Shown: positions 1 through 11,569 of the stretch, one piece after another
Numbering within the stretch: position 1 is the first letter of the stretch
How the letters are laid out: every line of letters begins with the position of its first letter
Assembly: GCA_922989275.2 (NCBI GenBank)
Contig: OV277864.1
Location: 47,863,550 to 47,927,549 of the forward strand
From: Gari tellinella
Taxonomy: Eukaryota; Mollusca; Bivalvia; Cardiida; Psammobiidae
Length of the DNA stretch: 64,000 nt
Direction of reading: 5' to 3'
The notes under the pieces: generated by a model
What the model was told of the DNA's origin: nothing
The model's input: only the letters and a program-made list of their open reading frames with translations
Database searches by the model: none
Translations under genes and position numbers: made by a program

Positions 1-17
1 TTGAAATTCCTATCAGT

Positions 18-84
18 AAACAATGCAGACTCTGATCAGACGTCGTATTATGCTGCGTCTGATCAGAGTCTTCACTGTTTGCGC
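18..84. repeat. Hairpin of GCAAACAGT type
   Basis: Isolated inverted repeat with arms around CTGATCAGACG and an imperfect loop. No flanking MITE ends are recognisable. Confidence 0.7.
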
Positions 85-403
85 ATATGCCCCATTTGTG
101 GGGACGCTAGGCACAAATGGGTCAATGCATGTCATAAATAAAACAGAAGTAGGAGCTTTGTGTCCCGAATTAAGCAATACTTGATAATTAAGCAATAACT
201 TGATAATTCCCCCTTTTTTTCAATGACCGCAAACACACGTGTTACTGTTCCTGAAAAGTCTGCTTTCACAAAAAGTGGATAAAACACGAAATTTCCGAAA
301 TTGCGATATTGATTTCTTTTCGAAACAAAGTACTGACTAGTTATAATCCAGAATGAAGTATTATGTGATAATAACACAAAAGCATGCAGTCGAAAGGCCT
401 TTA

Positions 404-649
404 CAGTGGAGAATGTGTTATTATTTCCCAATAAACGCGTTTACGCTAAAACTATTATTTGCAGTGCAAACAGTTTGGAGCCAGATCAGACGCCGGGTAA
501 CCCGGCGTCTGATCAGGCTCCAAACTGTTTGCCACCAAGATAAACATGATTTATCAGAATTGTCCAAAAGTTGTACTTTTCTACGTTTTAGTGCTTTGCG
601 TTTGCGTACGTTTGCGTTTAAACGGGAAAGAATAACAGATTCTCCACTG
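404..649 (+). mobile_element. TA-II MITE
   Basis: Ends CAGTGGAGAATGTGTTATTA and its complement, flanked by TA (402-403, 650-651). Central hairpin arms contain GATCAGACGCCGGG. Mariner-like by target and ends; non-coding. Confidence 0.85.
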
Positions 650-1097
650 TAACCCTTTTATCGTACCTATTCGACTCACTCTTCATTTGCTATCAGTTTG
701 GATGCAAATCAGAAAATGGGTAACTCGGGTTTTGCTCCGGTTAAAAACTGTTTGACTCTAATATACTTAAACTTCATTGTTAGAAAAAGACGCAGGAAAG
801 AAATGAAGAAAAAAAAGTTGACATTATTGGAAATAATGATTTTGGACTGACAATGATTAATAATTGTAATTAAAAGTTGCGACTCTTAATATTCCAAGAT
901 GGACTATAGTGATCTATAAACTGGAGTTGTCCATTTGAAGTCTCAGGGTGTACATGTATTGAGTTATGAGACCAGGAAGTCTGTGTAGGATGGTTCTTGT
1001 CAGCTTATAACCATTATCCTTTTGCAATCGTCTACTTTGAAATTTGTGAAATTATTATTTCTATTTTTAAATTGAAGAAACGTAAAGACGATTGTCA

Positions 1098-1162
1098 AAT
1101 AACTTGGATCCAGATCAAATACCGCGTTACTCGGCGTCTGACCTGGATCCACACTGTTGGCA
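1098..1162. repeat. Degenerate TA-II type hairpin
   Basis: Arms TTGGATCCAGATCA and its imperfect complement around a CGCGTTAC loop. Outer ends lost. Confidence 0.6.
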
Positions 1163-1367
1163 AATATCAGTCAAGTCGCGATCTGCAGGATAAGGGTTAA
1201 ACAATAGTCTGGTCCGGAAATTGTGTTACTACAATGTAGTCGAAAAACTAGTAGTATTCGATTTATTTTTTTTCACAAGTCCTATTTTCACTGTTCTAGT
1301 ATCTGTATTAGTATATTACAGACAATGTGGCCACTTTGCTGTAAAATCAAGTACAGGGTACAAGATT

Positions 1368-1492
1368 GTAAAGCGTCTGAGTTGAGTCTGTTATCGTTCT
1401 CAAGCATTTTCAGATTGATCAGATTTGAGCCTAAGCTCAAATCAGACCAATCAAATGCTTGAGATATATATAAGACTCAAAAGCATTATAAA
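1368..1492. repeat. Dyad-E copy
   Basis: Palindrome centred near 1433, arms CAGATTTGAGCCTA and complement, outer arms AAATGCTTGAG. The terminal GGCTCC is not preserved. Confidence 0.7.
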
Positions 1493-1597
1493 TTGGACAC
1501 AGAACGCGTTGGTTTATTGAAAGAGCGTCTGACTGCTGATCCCGGTTCAAATCCTACCGCTGATTCAACGTGAAATACTCAGCGCACAAGAAATTTA

Positions 1598-1690
1598 TTC
1601 CGAGGTGTTAGGCGCATTTTGCTTTACTTTCAGCTCGCTTTAAGTGGCCACTTGTCTTCAAAACTATACAAACAGACTATGGTTAAAGGA
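1598..1690 (-). repeat. TTAA-I fragment
   Basis: Only the second half of the hairpin (TTTGCTTTACTTTCAGC) and the adjoining end (CAGACTATGG) remain. Confidence 0.6.
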
Positions 1691-1865
1691 AAATACTGAC
1701 TCCACTTTTGAAGCAGACGATAGTGCATGTATAACAGGAAAACCCTTAAGTAGGGTTAAGTATTGGCCATACTAAGATTCGGAAATGAATAAAAATGTTT
1801 TATTTCCTGGCGTGATTTTGTCTCATAAAACCTCTATTTGCTAAGTGCAACTCTTCTTGCATTCC

Positions 1866-1934
1866 AAACACACTTGATCCAGATCAATCACCAGGTAACG
1901 CTGAGTCTGATCAGGATAGAAAAATGTTTGATGT
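1866..1934. repeat. Degenerate GATCAG-type hairpin
   Basis: Arms TTGATCCAGATCA and CTGATCAGGATA pair imperfectly. Confidence 0.5.
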
Positions 1935-2299
1935 TCGTTTCTGTTATTTAATCTGTTTTAAAATGTAAGAATTAAAAAAATCCAGACAAGAGTTTCAAAG
2001 CAGACGACCGTCTGAAGCACACGACATTACGACAGATTGATGACAATTGATAAGTGTGTGGTCTGTTTCATTGTCCAAAACACAGCGTCCCAAACTTGAA
2101 ATAACCACGAATGAATAAAACATGTGTTATTCATTCGTGATATAACCCAAAGAATGATACTTGACACAATGTCTTTTTTTTTTTCTTTTTTTATTTACTT
2201 TCTTCCCCATATGGTAGATAGTTTAAAAAATGTGTCAAGTATCATTACTATAACCCATTACTCCATATACACATCTAAACGCCTTCAATTCAGTTCTTA

Positions 2300-2545
2300 C
2301 AGTGGAGAATCTGTTATTCTTTCCCAATAAACGCGTTTACGCTAAAACTATTATTTGCAGTGCAAACAGTTTGGAGCCAGATCAGACGCCGGGTAACCCG
2401 GCGTCTGATCAGGCTCCAAACTGTTTGCCACCAAGATAAACAAGAATGATCAGAATTGTCCAAAAGTTGTTCTTTTCTACGTTTTAGTGCTTTGCGTTTG
2501 CGTACGTTTGCGTTTAAACGGGAAAGAATAACAGATTCTCCACTG
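2300..2545 (+). mobile_element. TA-II MITE
   Basis: Complete copy with TA at both sides (2298-2299, 2546-2547), nearly identical to the copy at 404-649, so amplification is recent. Confidence 0.88.
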
Positions 2546-3112
2546 TAACTAAAGGAAATAGTTCCACTTTATACAGTCATGAATGTGTACCTTAAGATAA
2601 TTATTCTATATCCTATGGTTCCTATCAGACACAGGCTATGGGGTAATGCCCGGGTTAAGTTATGTCGATAAGAGTTCCAAATAGTTTGGATCCAAACTGT
2701 TTGCAAATTCGGCTTCAGTCTCACGCAGCGAAAAAGGCTTAGCGTGTGATATATTGGCTGTGAGTTCATATAATTTTTTCTTCATCGTGCTTAACCTTTT
2801 TATGCGCAAAAATAATCGTGAGGTTTTTACCTATTCGCCGCTAATATATTGTCTTTTGCTTCAATAGTGTTGTTTGCAAGATCGTTTCAAAGTAAGATTC
2901 AATGTAGTATGACTTAAGAAATATCAATACGAGTTTCAAACAGTTTGGATCCTGTTCCCAAAACTGTTTGCAAAGTCGATTAACAATCGTTGACAGCCAA
3001 AAAATGAAATAGAAAGTACAGACTCATAGTTTTCCGAGACAGAAGTGATGCATGCTCTTTTTCGTAAAACGTGACTTTATCCTTATTGTGCTTTGACAGA
3101 AATGACTGTCGC

Positions 3113-3191
3113 TTACAAACTGTTTGAGTCCTGATCAGATACCAAACAGATCTAACTATCCATAGGCGTCTGGTCAGGATTCAAACTGTTA
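3113..3191. repeat. Degenerate hairpin
   Basis: Arms CAAACTGTTTGAGTCCTGAT and CAGGATTCAAACTGTT around a diverged loop. A smaller similar dyad lies at 2944-2982. Confidence 0.55.
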
Positions 3192-3394
3192 GGCTCACGT
3201 ATCAACGTTTCGTACATCATTACAGAGGGAAAAATCTGATTTACTGATGATAACCATGAAACAGGCAATATAGCAACAAACTTAGACAGACAAACCTGTA
3301 TAAAGCGACCACTTACAAAACTATTATACTTGTGGTTATCAAGCCAGATGGCAGCTAAATGCAGGTCAAAAGTAATATGAGCCTTCTGCATTAC

Positions 3395-3995
3395 GTTTGC
3401 CCTGCAATTATCGATCACCTCTCTTTAAAGGTCACCGCGCATTATCATTATCGTAGAAGTGACTTCTTACAGGACAGAGCGCAGAGGGTGTCAGTTAACG
3501 GTAGTACGTCTAATTGGTCAGAGGTGTCTAACGGGATCCCCCAGGGAAGCGAACTCGGCCCGATACTGTTTGTTGTGTTTATCAACGACCTCCCAGAAGC
3601 AGTTAACAGCATGACAAGGATAGTTGCAGACGACACTAAAATGTATGGGAGAGCATTACAGAGGAGGGCAGAGCTTGTCTACAGACAGAAATAGAGAACC
3701 TATCAGACTGGTCCAATAAATGGCAACTTCAATTTAACACAAGCAAGTGCAGTGTTATGCACCTTGGACAGAACAACCCTAGGCATGCCTACAGTATGAG
3801 AGACAATTATGGCCAACATAGACACTTAGAAGTCACAGAGGAAGAGAAAAATCTTGGGGTATCTGTCGACAGCAAGTTAACATTTCATCAGCACACCAGT
3901 AATGCAGTCGGGAAATCAAACAGAGTCCTTAACGTTATAAGCAACGAAATATGCACAGCTTGTACAATTCCGTGCACGGCATGGTAAAAAGTGGA
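3395..3995 (+). pseudogene. Broken LINE reverse-transcriptase fragment
   Basis: Reads DFLQDRAQRVSVNG, then GIPQGSELGPILFVVFINDL and VADDTKMYG (a changed form of the catalytic xADD motif), then after a frameshift WQLQFNTSKCSVMHLG and EEEKNLGVSVDSKL. These are the fingers/palm and thumb blocks of CR1/Jockey-type non-LTR reverse transcriptases. The frame is disrupted and both ends are missing. Confidence 0.88.
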
Positions 3996-4194
3996 CCAGG
4001 CTCAATAATTGGAAACTGGACTTGCCCATTGGAATCTCAGAGTTCGATAATGAAGTCAACTCATTCACTCCTGAAGTTTTAGTAGACAATTCCAGTTTCG
4101 AAATAAGGTCGAATGACAGTCCCTTGTTTTTACTATTTAGGGTTTTAGGGCTTTTTTAGGTTTTACTGTATAATTGCAAAATGACAACATTGTA

Positions 4195-4290
4195 GGCCCT
4201 AGGCCCTGATCAGAGGGCTTACATAGGAACACGAATGAAGAGTTGTTTTTCATTCGTGATTGACCCGGAACGTTCCTGATAAGACAAGTG
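4195..4290. repeat. TTAA-II remnant between LINE fragments
   Basis: Contains TAGGCCCTGATCAGAGGGCT followed by a short dyad around AACACGAATGAAGAG, resembling a decayed TTAA-II hairpin. Confidence 0.45.
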
Positions 4291-4624
4291 TGCTCTTCAT
4301 ATGGTCCCTGTTATGCTCATAGATAGCGTTAAGTGTGTTAGTTACACGCGCAAGCTGTGTGCTAAAAAGCTCCTGTATAGAAATGTGAGCCTTCCGATTT
4401 ACTGCATTCATGCGTTCTTGCAGCAAATTGAATAAATAATAGATCTACTTGATTTTAATCAAAAAGCGCGGAAAAGCCAATGAAAATTCCAATATAAACA
4501 ACAACCAAAAAAACCATTATCGAACGATAAACAGTGTAGCCTACAGACACAAACAAACTGACACACAAACACACACTGACAGATGATCTTACATGGAACA
4601 CACACATAGACAGTATTACACGAA

Positions 4625-5318
4625 AAGCAAACCAAACTCTCTCATTCTTAAGGCGCAACATCAAAGTTCATTCAGAAACTCTCATGTCCACAGCGTACAG
4701 AACACTTGTCAGACCCCAGCTCGAGTATAGCGCAGTTGTTTGGGCACCACACACTGGTGCACTGGTTGACCAGGTAGGGTCAGTACAGCGAAGGGCTGCT
4801 CGCTGGGCGATGAGAGACTACGGACGAATTTCCAGTGTGTCAGACATGTTGACCTCCCTAAATTGGAGAAGACTAGACTTGCGCCGTATTGACCAAAGAC
4901 TTATCATGTTTTATAATATTATTAATAATCTAGTAGCAGTTCCTCTTCCTGAATATATCACTCCACCCTTTAGACCATCAAGAAAGTCCCACTCTTAAGC
5001 ACTCCAACAAGTTCAAACCAAAACAGACTACCATAAGTACTCCTTCTTCCCCAGATCCATTGTTCACTGGAATGCTCTACCCCCTGACATTGTAACCCTG
5101 CCCCTACCCGAGTTCAGTCTGGCTGTTAGCCAGATTTTTTATCCTCTTTTAACTGTACATTCTATTCTTGCTAAAAAATAACAAGACTTTTAAACTATAT
5201 TACAACATTTTCTTCTGTCTTACTTTTACTTTTTTCTTAACTAATTCGCACAGACGCGCAGCTGCACGTAATACTCATATGAGGGTGTTGCAGTATGAAC
5301 AGATAGATAGATAGATTG
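4625..5318 (+). pseudogene. LINE 3' end (RT C-terminal segment and tail)
   Basis: Encodes TLVRPQLEYSAVVWAPHTG and VQRRAARWAMRDYG, the conserved post-RT segment of CR1/Jockey-type LINEs, then stops and a non-coding tail ending in GATA repeats at about 5298-5315. It overlaps the same protein region as the end of 3395-3995, so it is probably a separate copy. Confidence 0.82.
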
Positions 5319-5450
5319 AACATATCTCCCCATAATCAAACCTGACCTGTTTTTAAACCTGCTTTTAACATTCTTCTCTGTATCTTTTAACTTTTACTTT
5401 TATTCACTTAACATTCTCGACAGTTGACGCGCGTCAAGTCTAGGTCCCCA
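5319..5450 (+). repeat. Second LINE 3' tail
   Basis: AACATATCTCCCCATAATCA onward is the reverse complement of the tail at about 6110-6190. Together they form a loose inverted pair about 0.7 kb apart. Confidence 0.6.
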
Positions 5451-6020
5451 ACAGAGGTTTGACTCACTGGAAGATAGATAAAAATTAGAACCGAGAATAT
5501 TTCAGCAGACTCGATCCGAAGAATTGAAATATTCGTCCCAGGAAGTAATGTACCCATACACCGGTTGCAGAATTTGCAGCAGACCGACCAAAACAAAATG
5601 AAAATAGATTATATTTCTCATTTTCTTCGAATCTGATTGTTTTAAATAAGGTATTCTCTTGAATTTTGATTACTATTTAAATATTTTATTTTTGTTATTT
5701 CATTTTCATTGCGGAAAGGTGGACACTTATTTTGTTTATGAGCTTTTTTAGAGCTTAGGAAAATGAAACTTGTTTCTATGAAATTTGAGCGGTGAATAAT
5801 ATCATATGTCAGTTGCAAAGAACCGTTAATAAGGTGATTTCATCAGTGATAATGTTTCGCACAGTTGTGTAAATTTAAAAACTAAGCTTAAATTAGAAAA
5901 ACAGACAAAATTATAACATAAAAACTGTATGTAATTAGTCATTTCGGACCATATCCATTTCGTACTTTAAATTTTCAATATGTTTCAGTTGAACCCTTTG
6001 CAGAGTCTTAAACTGTTGTG
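5451..6020. other. No recognisable feature
   Basis: AT-rich, no convincing coding frame, hairpin or repeat beyond a short TATC run at its right edge (about 6029-6045). Confidence 0.6.
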
Positions 6021-6022
6021 TG

Positions 6023-6420
6023 TCAACTATCTATCTATCTTCCATTTAGTTAAACCCTTTGCAGGGACTTAAACTGTTGCGCGTCAACCGCCAAGACTGT
6101 TAAAAGAGTAAAATAATAAGAATAAAAGAAAGAAGAGAATGTGTTAAAAACAGGTTAAAACAGGGCAGGTGTGATTAAGGGGAGATGTGTTCAATCTGGC
6201 TAACAGCCTGATTGAACTGGGGACCAGACAGGGTGACAATGTCTGCTGGCAGGACATTCCAATGGACCACTGTTCTAGGAAAGAAGGAGAATTTATGATA
6301 ATCTGTTTTTGTTTGAATAATTTGGAATGCCTGAGGATGAGAGGAGCGTGAGAGTCGCTGGGGAGGGGTCACATATTTGGGAAGGGGAACACTGTTAAAG
6401 GTGTAAAACAATAAGAATAA
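6023..6420 (-). pseudogene. LINE 3' end, antisense
   Basis: On the minus strand encodes SVPLPKYVTPPQRLSRSSHP and SFFPRTVVHWNVLPADIV, matching the C-terminal tail of the LINE at 4625-5318, then a TATC-repeat tail. Confidence 0.8.
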
Positions 6421-6424
6421 AAGA

Positions 6425-6549
6425 AGGAAGAGATTGTGTTAAAACAGGGTAGTTGTGTAATCTGGCTTACAGCCTGATTGAACTGGGGACCAGACAGGGT
6501 GACTATAGATGTCTGCTGGCAGGACATTCCAATCATTGAATGGACTACT
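6425..6549 (-). pseudogene. LINE 3' end, antisense, left part of an interrupted copy
   Basis: Same tail as 6023-6420 (CAGGACATTCCAAT). Interrupted after GGACTACT by the 6550-10769 insertion; it resumes at 10770. Confidence 0.8.
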
Positions 6550-6964
6550 CAGAGGCGCCGCTCCTGGGGCGGCAGGGGCAGCGACCGCCGCCCCAATAAT
6601 TCGGCAAGCAACGGCGATTTTTTTTCTAAATTATAAAAAACCAAAATATTTCTGTTAAAGTGGCACAGCGAAGGCCAGATTCAGCGGATACGTAACCACT
6701 TTATGACACGTGTATTGCACAACGTTATGTGCGATCGCCGATAGCATCGTTATCTTTAATTGGCAATAAACTGTTAATCCCCTATAGTAGCTGAGTGGCC
6801 TATGAAGACGGGTGGTCAGTGCTGGCTCTAATTGATTGGTTACAGGCGGGTGATCAATAGTGGTTCTAATTGATTGGTAACGATTAAAGCGGCTAGATCT
6901 TAAACTGTTTGTGTGATATTTTAATGAGACTAAAAACTGTGAAAATTGTTATTACTCGAGAAAA

Positions 6965-7207
6965 ATGAAGAAAAACGTAAGAAATATTGTTTCGTTCACT
7001 CTTTTGAGTTTCTTCAATATGTCTGTAGCTAACCAACCTCAGGAGTTTAAGTTTCCAAAACGCTCATTAGGGAAGAAATCGCATGAACTACGTTCATTTA
7101 ACACACAGTGGTTCAAGTCCCATTCGTGGCTGGTATGTATGATAAAAAAAAAACCGCCTACCTGCCTCTCTTCACTGAAGATTAAAGAAGAAAAACCAGA
7201 TTATTAA
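6965..7207 (+). pseudogene. hAT-type transposase N-terminal fragment (TTF zinc-finger region)
   Basis: FKFPKRSLGKKSHELRSFNT then QWFKSHSWL resembles the start of the TTF-type zinc finger (WF..YPWL) of ZMYM1-like hAT transposases. The downstream Cys pair is lost and the frame ends at 7207. It fits its position just inside an hAT-like end. Confidence 0.6.
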
Positions 7208-7309
7208 TGTAAAAGATTCACAATACGATTGTATGCTTAATTTATGAAAAGTTATTTTTAAAGGAATTACATTTGCCATATGCAAGCAGTGTAAATCCGA
7301 CTAGAGAGA

Positions 7310-7400
7310 TGTTGTTGTCTACACTGTTTGTCACTTAAGCTGTAGCAGACAATGTACACCCAGATCAGGGAGGCTTACAGGAGTCCTCTGCACAGGGTCT
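7310..7400. repeat. Degenerate TTAA-II hairpin
   Basis: Outer arm words TACACTGTTTGTC and CAGGGTCTGCAC persist around a decayed centre with CCAGATCAGGG. Confidence 0.45.
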
Positions 7401-7640
7401 GCACAATTATTGTCGTAAGTCAGATTTAAAAAAAAATCTCAATTAGATCTATTTTTTATTTCTCCGTCTAAACATATCTTGTGGCATCTCTTTGGTATCG
7501 TCTTGAAAAGAAAAACGATTCCAAAGAATGCCACAATACATGATTAAATGGAGAAATCAGAAGTTGTATGTAAGGTAACGTTCTGACGTATGGGCATTTT
7601 GGTCGTACGGCGTTTCGTAAGACGGACCCCTGGTTCCTAA
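7400..7640. repeat. Decayed copy of the palindromic MITE seen at 61362-61599
   Basis: Shares GTCGTAAGTCAGATT, the central TCGTCTTGAAAAG hairpin tip and GAGAAATCAGAA with the intact copy. Confidence 0.7.
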
Positions 7641-8299
7641 ATTATTGTATGTTCCCTACCGATCCTGTGTTCATAAATCAGGCCCAATACTGGAAGGCAA
7701 CCTGCCTAAAAAATGTTATCTTAGATTAATAATTTGGGGTCATTTGGAGTCATTTTTCAGGGCCGGATCCAGAAATTTTTCAGTGGGGGGGGGGGGGCAC
7801 AAGTGGGGAGGGTATGGGAGGGGTATGACCCCTCCCATAGGTGGGGGTTCGGGGGGCCTCCCTCGAAAAAATTTTAAAACTTACATATCAAATGGTGCAT
7901 TCTGAGGGCATTCTAAGAAGAAAGTTAACATCGATAAAATTATGTAAATACCTACAATGAAACACCCAAAAAAGTGGTTTCATAAGACAAAGAGAAAAAA
8001 AGAACATAATCTGGAGAATTTTTTATAGCTTTATCTCCATTCTCAGAAATCTATTACTCCACACCATGGTAATACAAAGATTTTCATCAGTGCATTCAAA
8101 ACACAGGCCTTCAATTTATCTCAATGCAAAAAGTAGGAAAAAAGTAGAAGTTTTTGAAGTGGAAAAGTAGGAAAAATGAGGAAGATTTCCAATAAAATAG
8201 TAGGAACTGTTTGATATAAAATACCACACGGAGTCATTGTGCTCATATAAATTTAAGTAATCCAACAGGCCGAAGATGCGATCCAACAGGTTTAGGGGG

Positions 8300-10063
8300 T
8301 AAACGGCCTTTTGCCCCTCCGGTCTTTTGCCCCTTCCTCAAAAACAGCAACACGGAACTTTGCCCCTTCCTGATTTTACGTACACGGACTTTTGCCCCTT
8401 CCCGTTATTTCATACACGGAATTTTGCCCCTTCCATAGCGGAATTTTGCCCCTTCTGTATCGAAATGTCAAATATTGCCCCTTCCATATTGAAATGTTGA
8501 TTTATATAGTATTATTGTCTTTTAAATTTTCCAATTTCTTACATTTGAATTAAGATTTCGGTAATCCTTTCCCGATTTTGTGTTGAGGTGAACGTAAAAC
8601 TCATGTAATCATCATATTATCGCTATCACGCTTTATTCTGGCGTGAAAGTTATGCAAACATAATTTTCCATTCACGCTTTATTGGTATACCCGAGAGTCT
8701 CTTTTGTAAAAGATAAAAGGACAATTTCACCGACAGTCATACAAGAAAGCATCTGCTTCTTGTAGAAACTGGTTTTATAACATGAAATCAAAACTTTCTG
8801 ATCTTGATTTAACTACTTTTAGCAACAGTGAAGTTAGAATTTGTAAGAATACTTTGGTAGAAAATGTAAAACAATCCACAACAAAAAAAAAAAAAAATTA
8901 TGATGTTGAAAAGTATTGCCTTATCATATTACCACCAAGTCATAGGTCAGCTTTCTGCAAATTTAGATGCGGGGTTGCCCCTATACGTATCGAGACAGGA
9001 AGATATGAAAATATGGCTGAAGAAGATCGCAAATGCCCATTTTGTAAAACTGTTGTCGAGGACGAGGCACATGTAATTTTAGACTGCCCTATGTATAAGG
9101 ATTTTAGAACAGATTTACTTCTTAAAGCTTCTAATGCATTTGTTGACTTTATGAATTTTAATAAACTTGATCAGCTAAAGGTTTTATTTACCCATCCCAG
9201 TCTAATACGTATATGTGCCAAAACCTGTTTTAATATTTTAAAAAGAAGAACCCAACTTTTATGTAAGTAATGCATATTATTTTTATTCTTTATAGATTAA
9301 CGTTTTACCTATCACATGTACTTGCTGCTAATCAGTTCATCTTTGATCTGATCAAAGATGATAACGGCTTTTTTACATCGTTTCTTAAAAATACGTAGTG
9401 TACGTTTTCATTTTCAAATTTTCACAACCTTTTTCTTAAAGCAGATTTTAATACATCGATTAGCAGCATGCACATGGTCTTACTTATGTATATAAATTGT
9501 AATAGTCATTAATGAATTGAATCAATTCTATGATATTTGATCTGTGATAGTCTCCTATAATTCTTAGTAAGAATGGCTGTGTACGCCATAGTTTCTGTAT
9601 ATATGATGTTTGTTAATATTTATGTATGTACACAGATGAGACTTAAATAAAGATATAAATATACAACGTAAACATTTTAATCCTTATTATTGCAAACAGT
9701 TCACATTTTAAGGTAGTTATCACTCTTTTAATAAGCAATCAACACCTATATAATGTAGTTAACATCAAAGCAGCGACTACTGCAATGATTCGATTTCAGT
9801 TAAAGTTGATGGATAATAATGATTGTAAATAAAGTTACTTGCTAATTACTTTGTCTGTTTGACCAAAATGACGAGATGAAAAGAAAAAAATATTCTGTAC
9901 GCTCCAAAATAGGGAAGGGGCAAAAGTCCGTCCTGTCAAAAAGCTGAAAGGGGCAAAAGTCCGTGTTGGAAGGGGCAAAAGTCCGTGTTGGAAGGGGCAA
10001 AGTTCCGTGTTGCGATTTTTGACGAAGGGGCAAAAGGCCGGAGGGGCAAAGTTCCGGTATTTG
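8300..10063. mobile_element. MULE-like element with repeat-array TIRs and 9-bp TSD
   Basis: Flanked by TTTAGGGGG (8291-8299, 10064-10072). The terminal 150-190 bp at each end are inverted copies made of repeated CGGAMTTTTGCCCCTTCC-like units (about 7 left, 6 right); the outer 80 bp align well between ends. Long TIRs with a 9-bp TSD are typical of Mutator-like elements. No transposase is seen; the interior carries a LINE fragment. It sits inside a G-rich hAT-like element whose text continues across the TSD. Confidence 0.72.
8782..9270 (+). pseudogene. LINE C-terminal zinc-binding fragment (zf-RVT type), 162 codons open
   Basis: Contains SAFCKFRCGVAPIRIETGRY then CPFCKTVVEDEAHVILDC, a CX2C-X9-HX4C zinc-binding motif found at the C-terminus of many invertebrate LINE polyproteins. 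The reverse-transcriptase part is absent. The frame is intact from ATG to stop, so expression cannot be ruled out. A LINE-like 3' UTR with AATAAA follows to about 9660. Confidence 0.82.
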
Positions 10064-10244
10064 TTTAGGGGGGTCCGGGGTACTCCCCCTGGAAATTTTT
10101 GAAATCAAGCGCTTCATTTCCTGCATTCTGGGCCATACTGAGGGTGCTTGAAGACTTATTAGGAAAAAAGTAGGTTTTGGTAGAAAAATAGGAAAAAGTT
10201 GGAAGGTGATCAAAAGTTGGAAAATAGTAGGAAAAAGTAGGAAC

Positions 10245-10562
10245 TGTTGAAGGCCTGACAACAGGTAAAATACTAACATAAATCTATGTAAAAAATCGAC
10301 TCAAAATATATTGTTATTTAATCATTCTATGGTGAAAGGTTGTCGTCCAGCCATTAATCTCTAACCCTACCCCTACTATTCATATGCATACTGTTACAAG
10401 GGGTGTCCGGGGGCATGCCCCCTTCTCCCACCCCCTGGAAAATTTATTCCCACATGATCAATGGTGCGTTCTGATGGGAGTTTTTTCGCATTCAAAATAG
10501 GTAAAATACTACATAAATCTATGTAAATATTCGATTCAAAATAGCATATCAAATTCTTTAAT
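10245..10562. repeat. Direct repeat pair
   Basis: GGTAAAATACTA...ATAAATCTATGTAAA occurs at about 10263 and again at about 10500, each after G/C-rich hAT-like ends. Confidence 0.6.
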
Positions 10563-10769
10563 ATAGGATAATACCTATAAATGCCTTGCTTTTTGTTACC
10601 CTTAAGTATTTTCATCAAATTTTTACATAGAATTATGTTCGCCTTATACCTGTTTGGAATGATGGAAACACCCTCAGAATGCAGCAGAGACCATCTAGAA
10701 ATAAAATTTTCCCGGGGGAGCATGCCCCCGGACCGCCGCCCCAATGTTCAAGACCCCGCGACGCGCCTG

Positions 10770-10965
10770 CTACTGTTCTAGGAAAGATAGAGAATTTACG
10801 ATAATATTTCTTTGAATAATTTTGAATACTGAGGGTGAGAGAAGTGTGAGAGTCGTTGGGGAGGGGTGATATTAGTTGGGAAGGTGAATGGCAGCCTGGT
10901 CATGCAGGATGTTATGGAACATGACTAGGTGCTGATCTATGCGACTAAGGTCTAGCCATCTCCAC
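10770..10965 (-). pseudogene. LINE 3' end, antisense, right part of the interrupted copy
   Basis: CTACTGTTCTAGGAAAGA onward continues the tail broken at 6549 and matches 6265-6420. It extends further into the coding tail than the other copies. Confidence 0.75.
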
Positions 10966-10974
10966 TTAAAAAAA

Positions 10975-11256
10975 AGGCAAAGGCAAGCTTTATTTAACGT
11001 TGCATATGGTAAACAATCAACATAAGCTCTGTAGAGCTTTTATTGTGACAAACAAGGTATCCATTAACATGCATACTTACCTGGGCATTACAGTCACCTT
11101 CCTAGCACTACCCTTACAATGCCTAGCGTCAGGCAAGGGAGCTACTAGTACCATTTTTATAATGGTCTTTGGTATGACCCGGCCGGGGATCGAACCCACA
11201 ACCTCCCGCCTCGAAAGCGGACGCTCTACCAATGAGCTATTGAGGCGGTTGAAGTT
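10975..11256 (-). mobile_element. tRNA-derived SINE
   Basis: On the minus strand: A box TAGCTCATTGGTAGAGC (11223-11239), B box GGTTCGATCCC (about 11192-11204), a tRNA-Arg-like anticodon arm, then a body and a 3' tail ending GTTAAATAAAGCTTGCC. This is the layout of SINEs common in bivalves. It is too diverged beyond the tRNA head to be a functional tRNA. Confidence 0.85.
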
Positions 11257-11569
11257 ACCATTTCAGCGACAGAGGAGGTGCGCCCGTAGTCCCTAGTACT
11301 AAAAAAAATGTTCCAATTACAGGATAAAAATCTGTTCAGGACCATTTCTTATGAAGGTCTGTAACTCTAGCAAATTCTATGAGGGAAGACTCGAGTTATT
11401 GGTCCGTAACTGACTCCCAGTATAGAATTGCCTCCATACAGGTCCATCACTCTAGCCACTTCCTTTCTCCATTAACCCTTATGCCTTCCCCAAACTTTAT
11501 GTTCTTACTACTTGTTTTCATGAACTTCCATTTATGATGATTTAATGAATAGTCAAAAGCACCGAACAG

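Larger units (their letters stand above)
6550..10769. mobile_element. Composite hAT-like insertion with 5-bp TSD
   Basis: Ends CAGAGGCGCCG and CGACGCGCCTG (imperfect inverted). CTACT flanks both sides (6545-6549, 10770-10774). The uninterrupted LINE tail at 6023-6420 shows the empty site. Inside are an hAT N-terminal fragment (6965-7207), a palindromic MITE (7400-7640), G-rich hAT-like ends (CAGGGCCGGATCCAG at about 7758) and the 8300-10063 element. Confidence 0.7.

Noticed and set aside
3359..4998. Functional reverse transcriptase gene
   Set aside because: Frameshifts, an altered xADD catalytic motif and an interruption of about 0.6 kb between fragments.
7645..7905. Plus-strand frame with a Gly-rich end
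   Set aside because: Runs through a G-homopolymer and a hAT-like terminal repeat; composition explains the Gly run.
9842..10279. Minus-strand frame of 145 codons
   Set aside because: Consists mainly of the TTTTGCCCC repeat array of a TIR read in one frame.
11188..11250. Functional tRNA-Arg
   Set aside because: Continues into a SINE body and tail; T-arm and acceptor pairing are imperfect.
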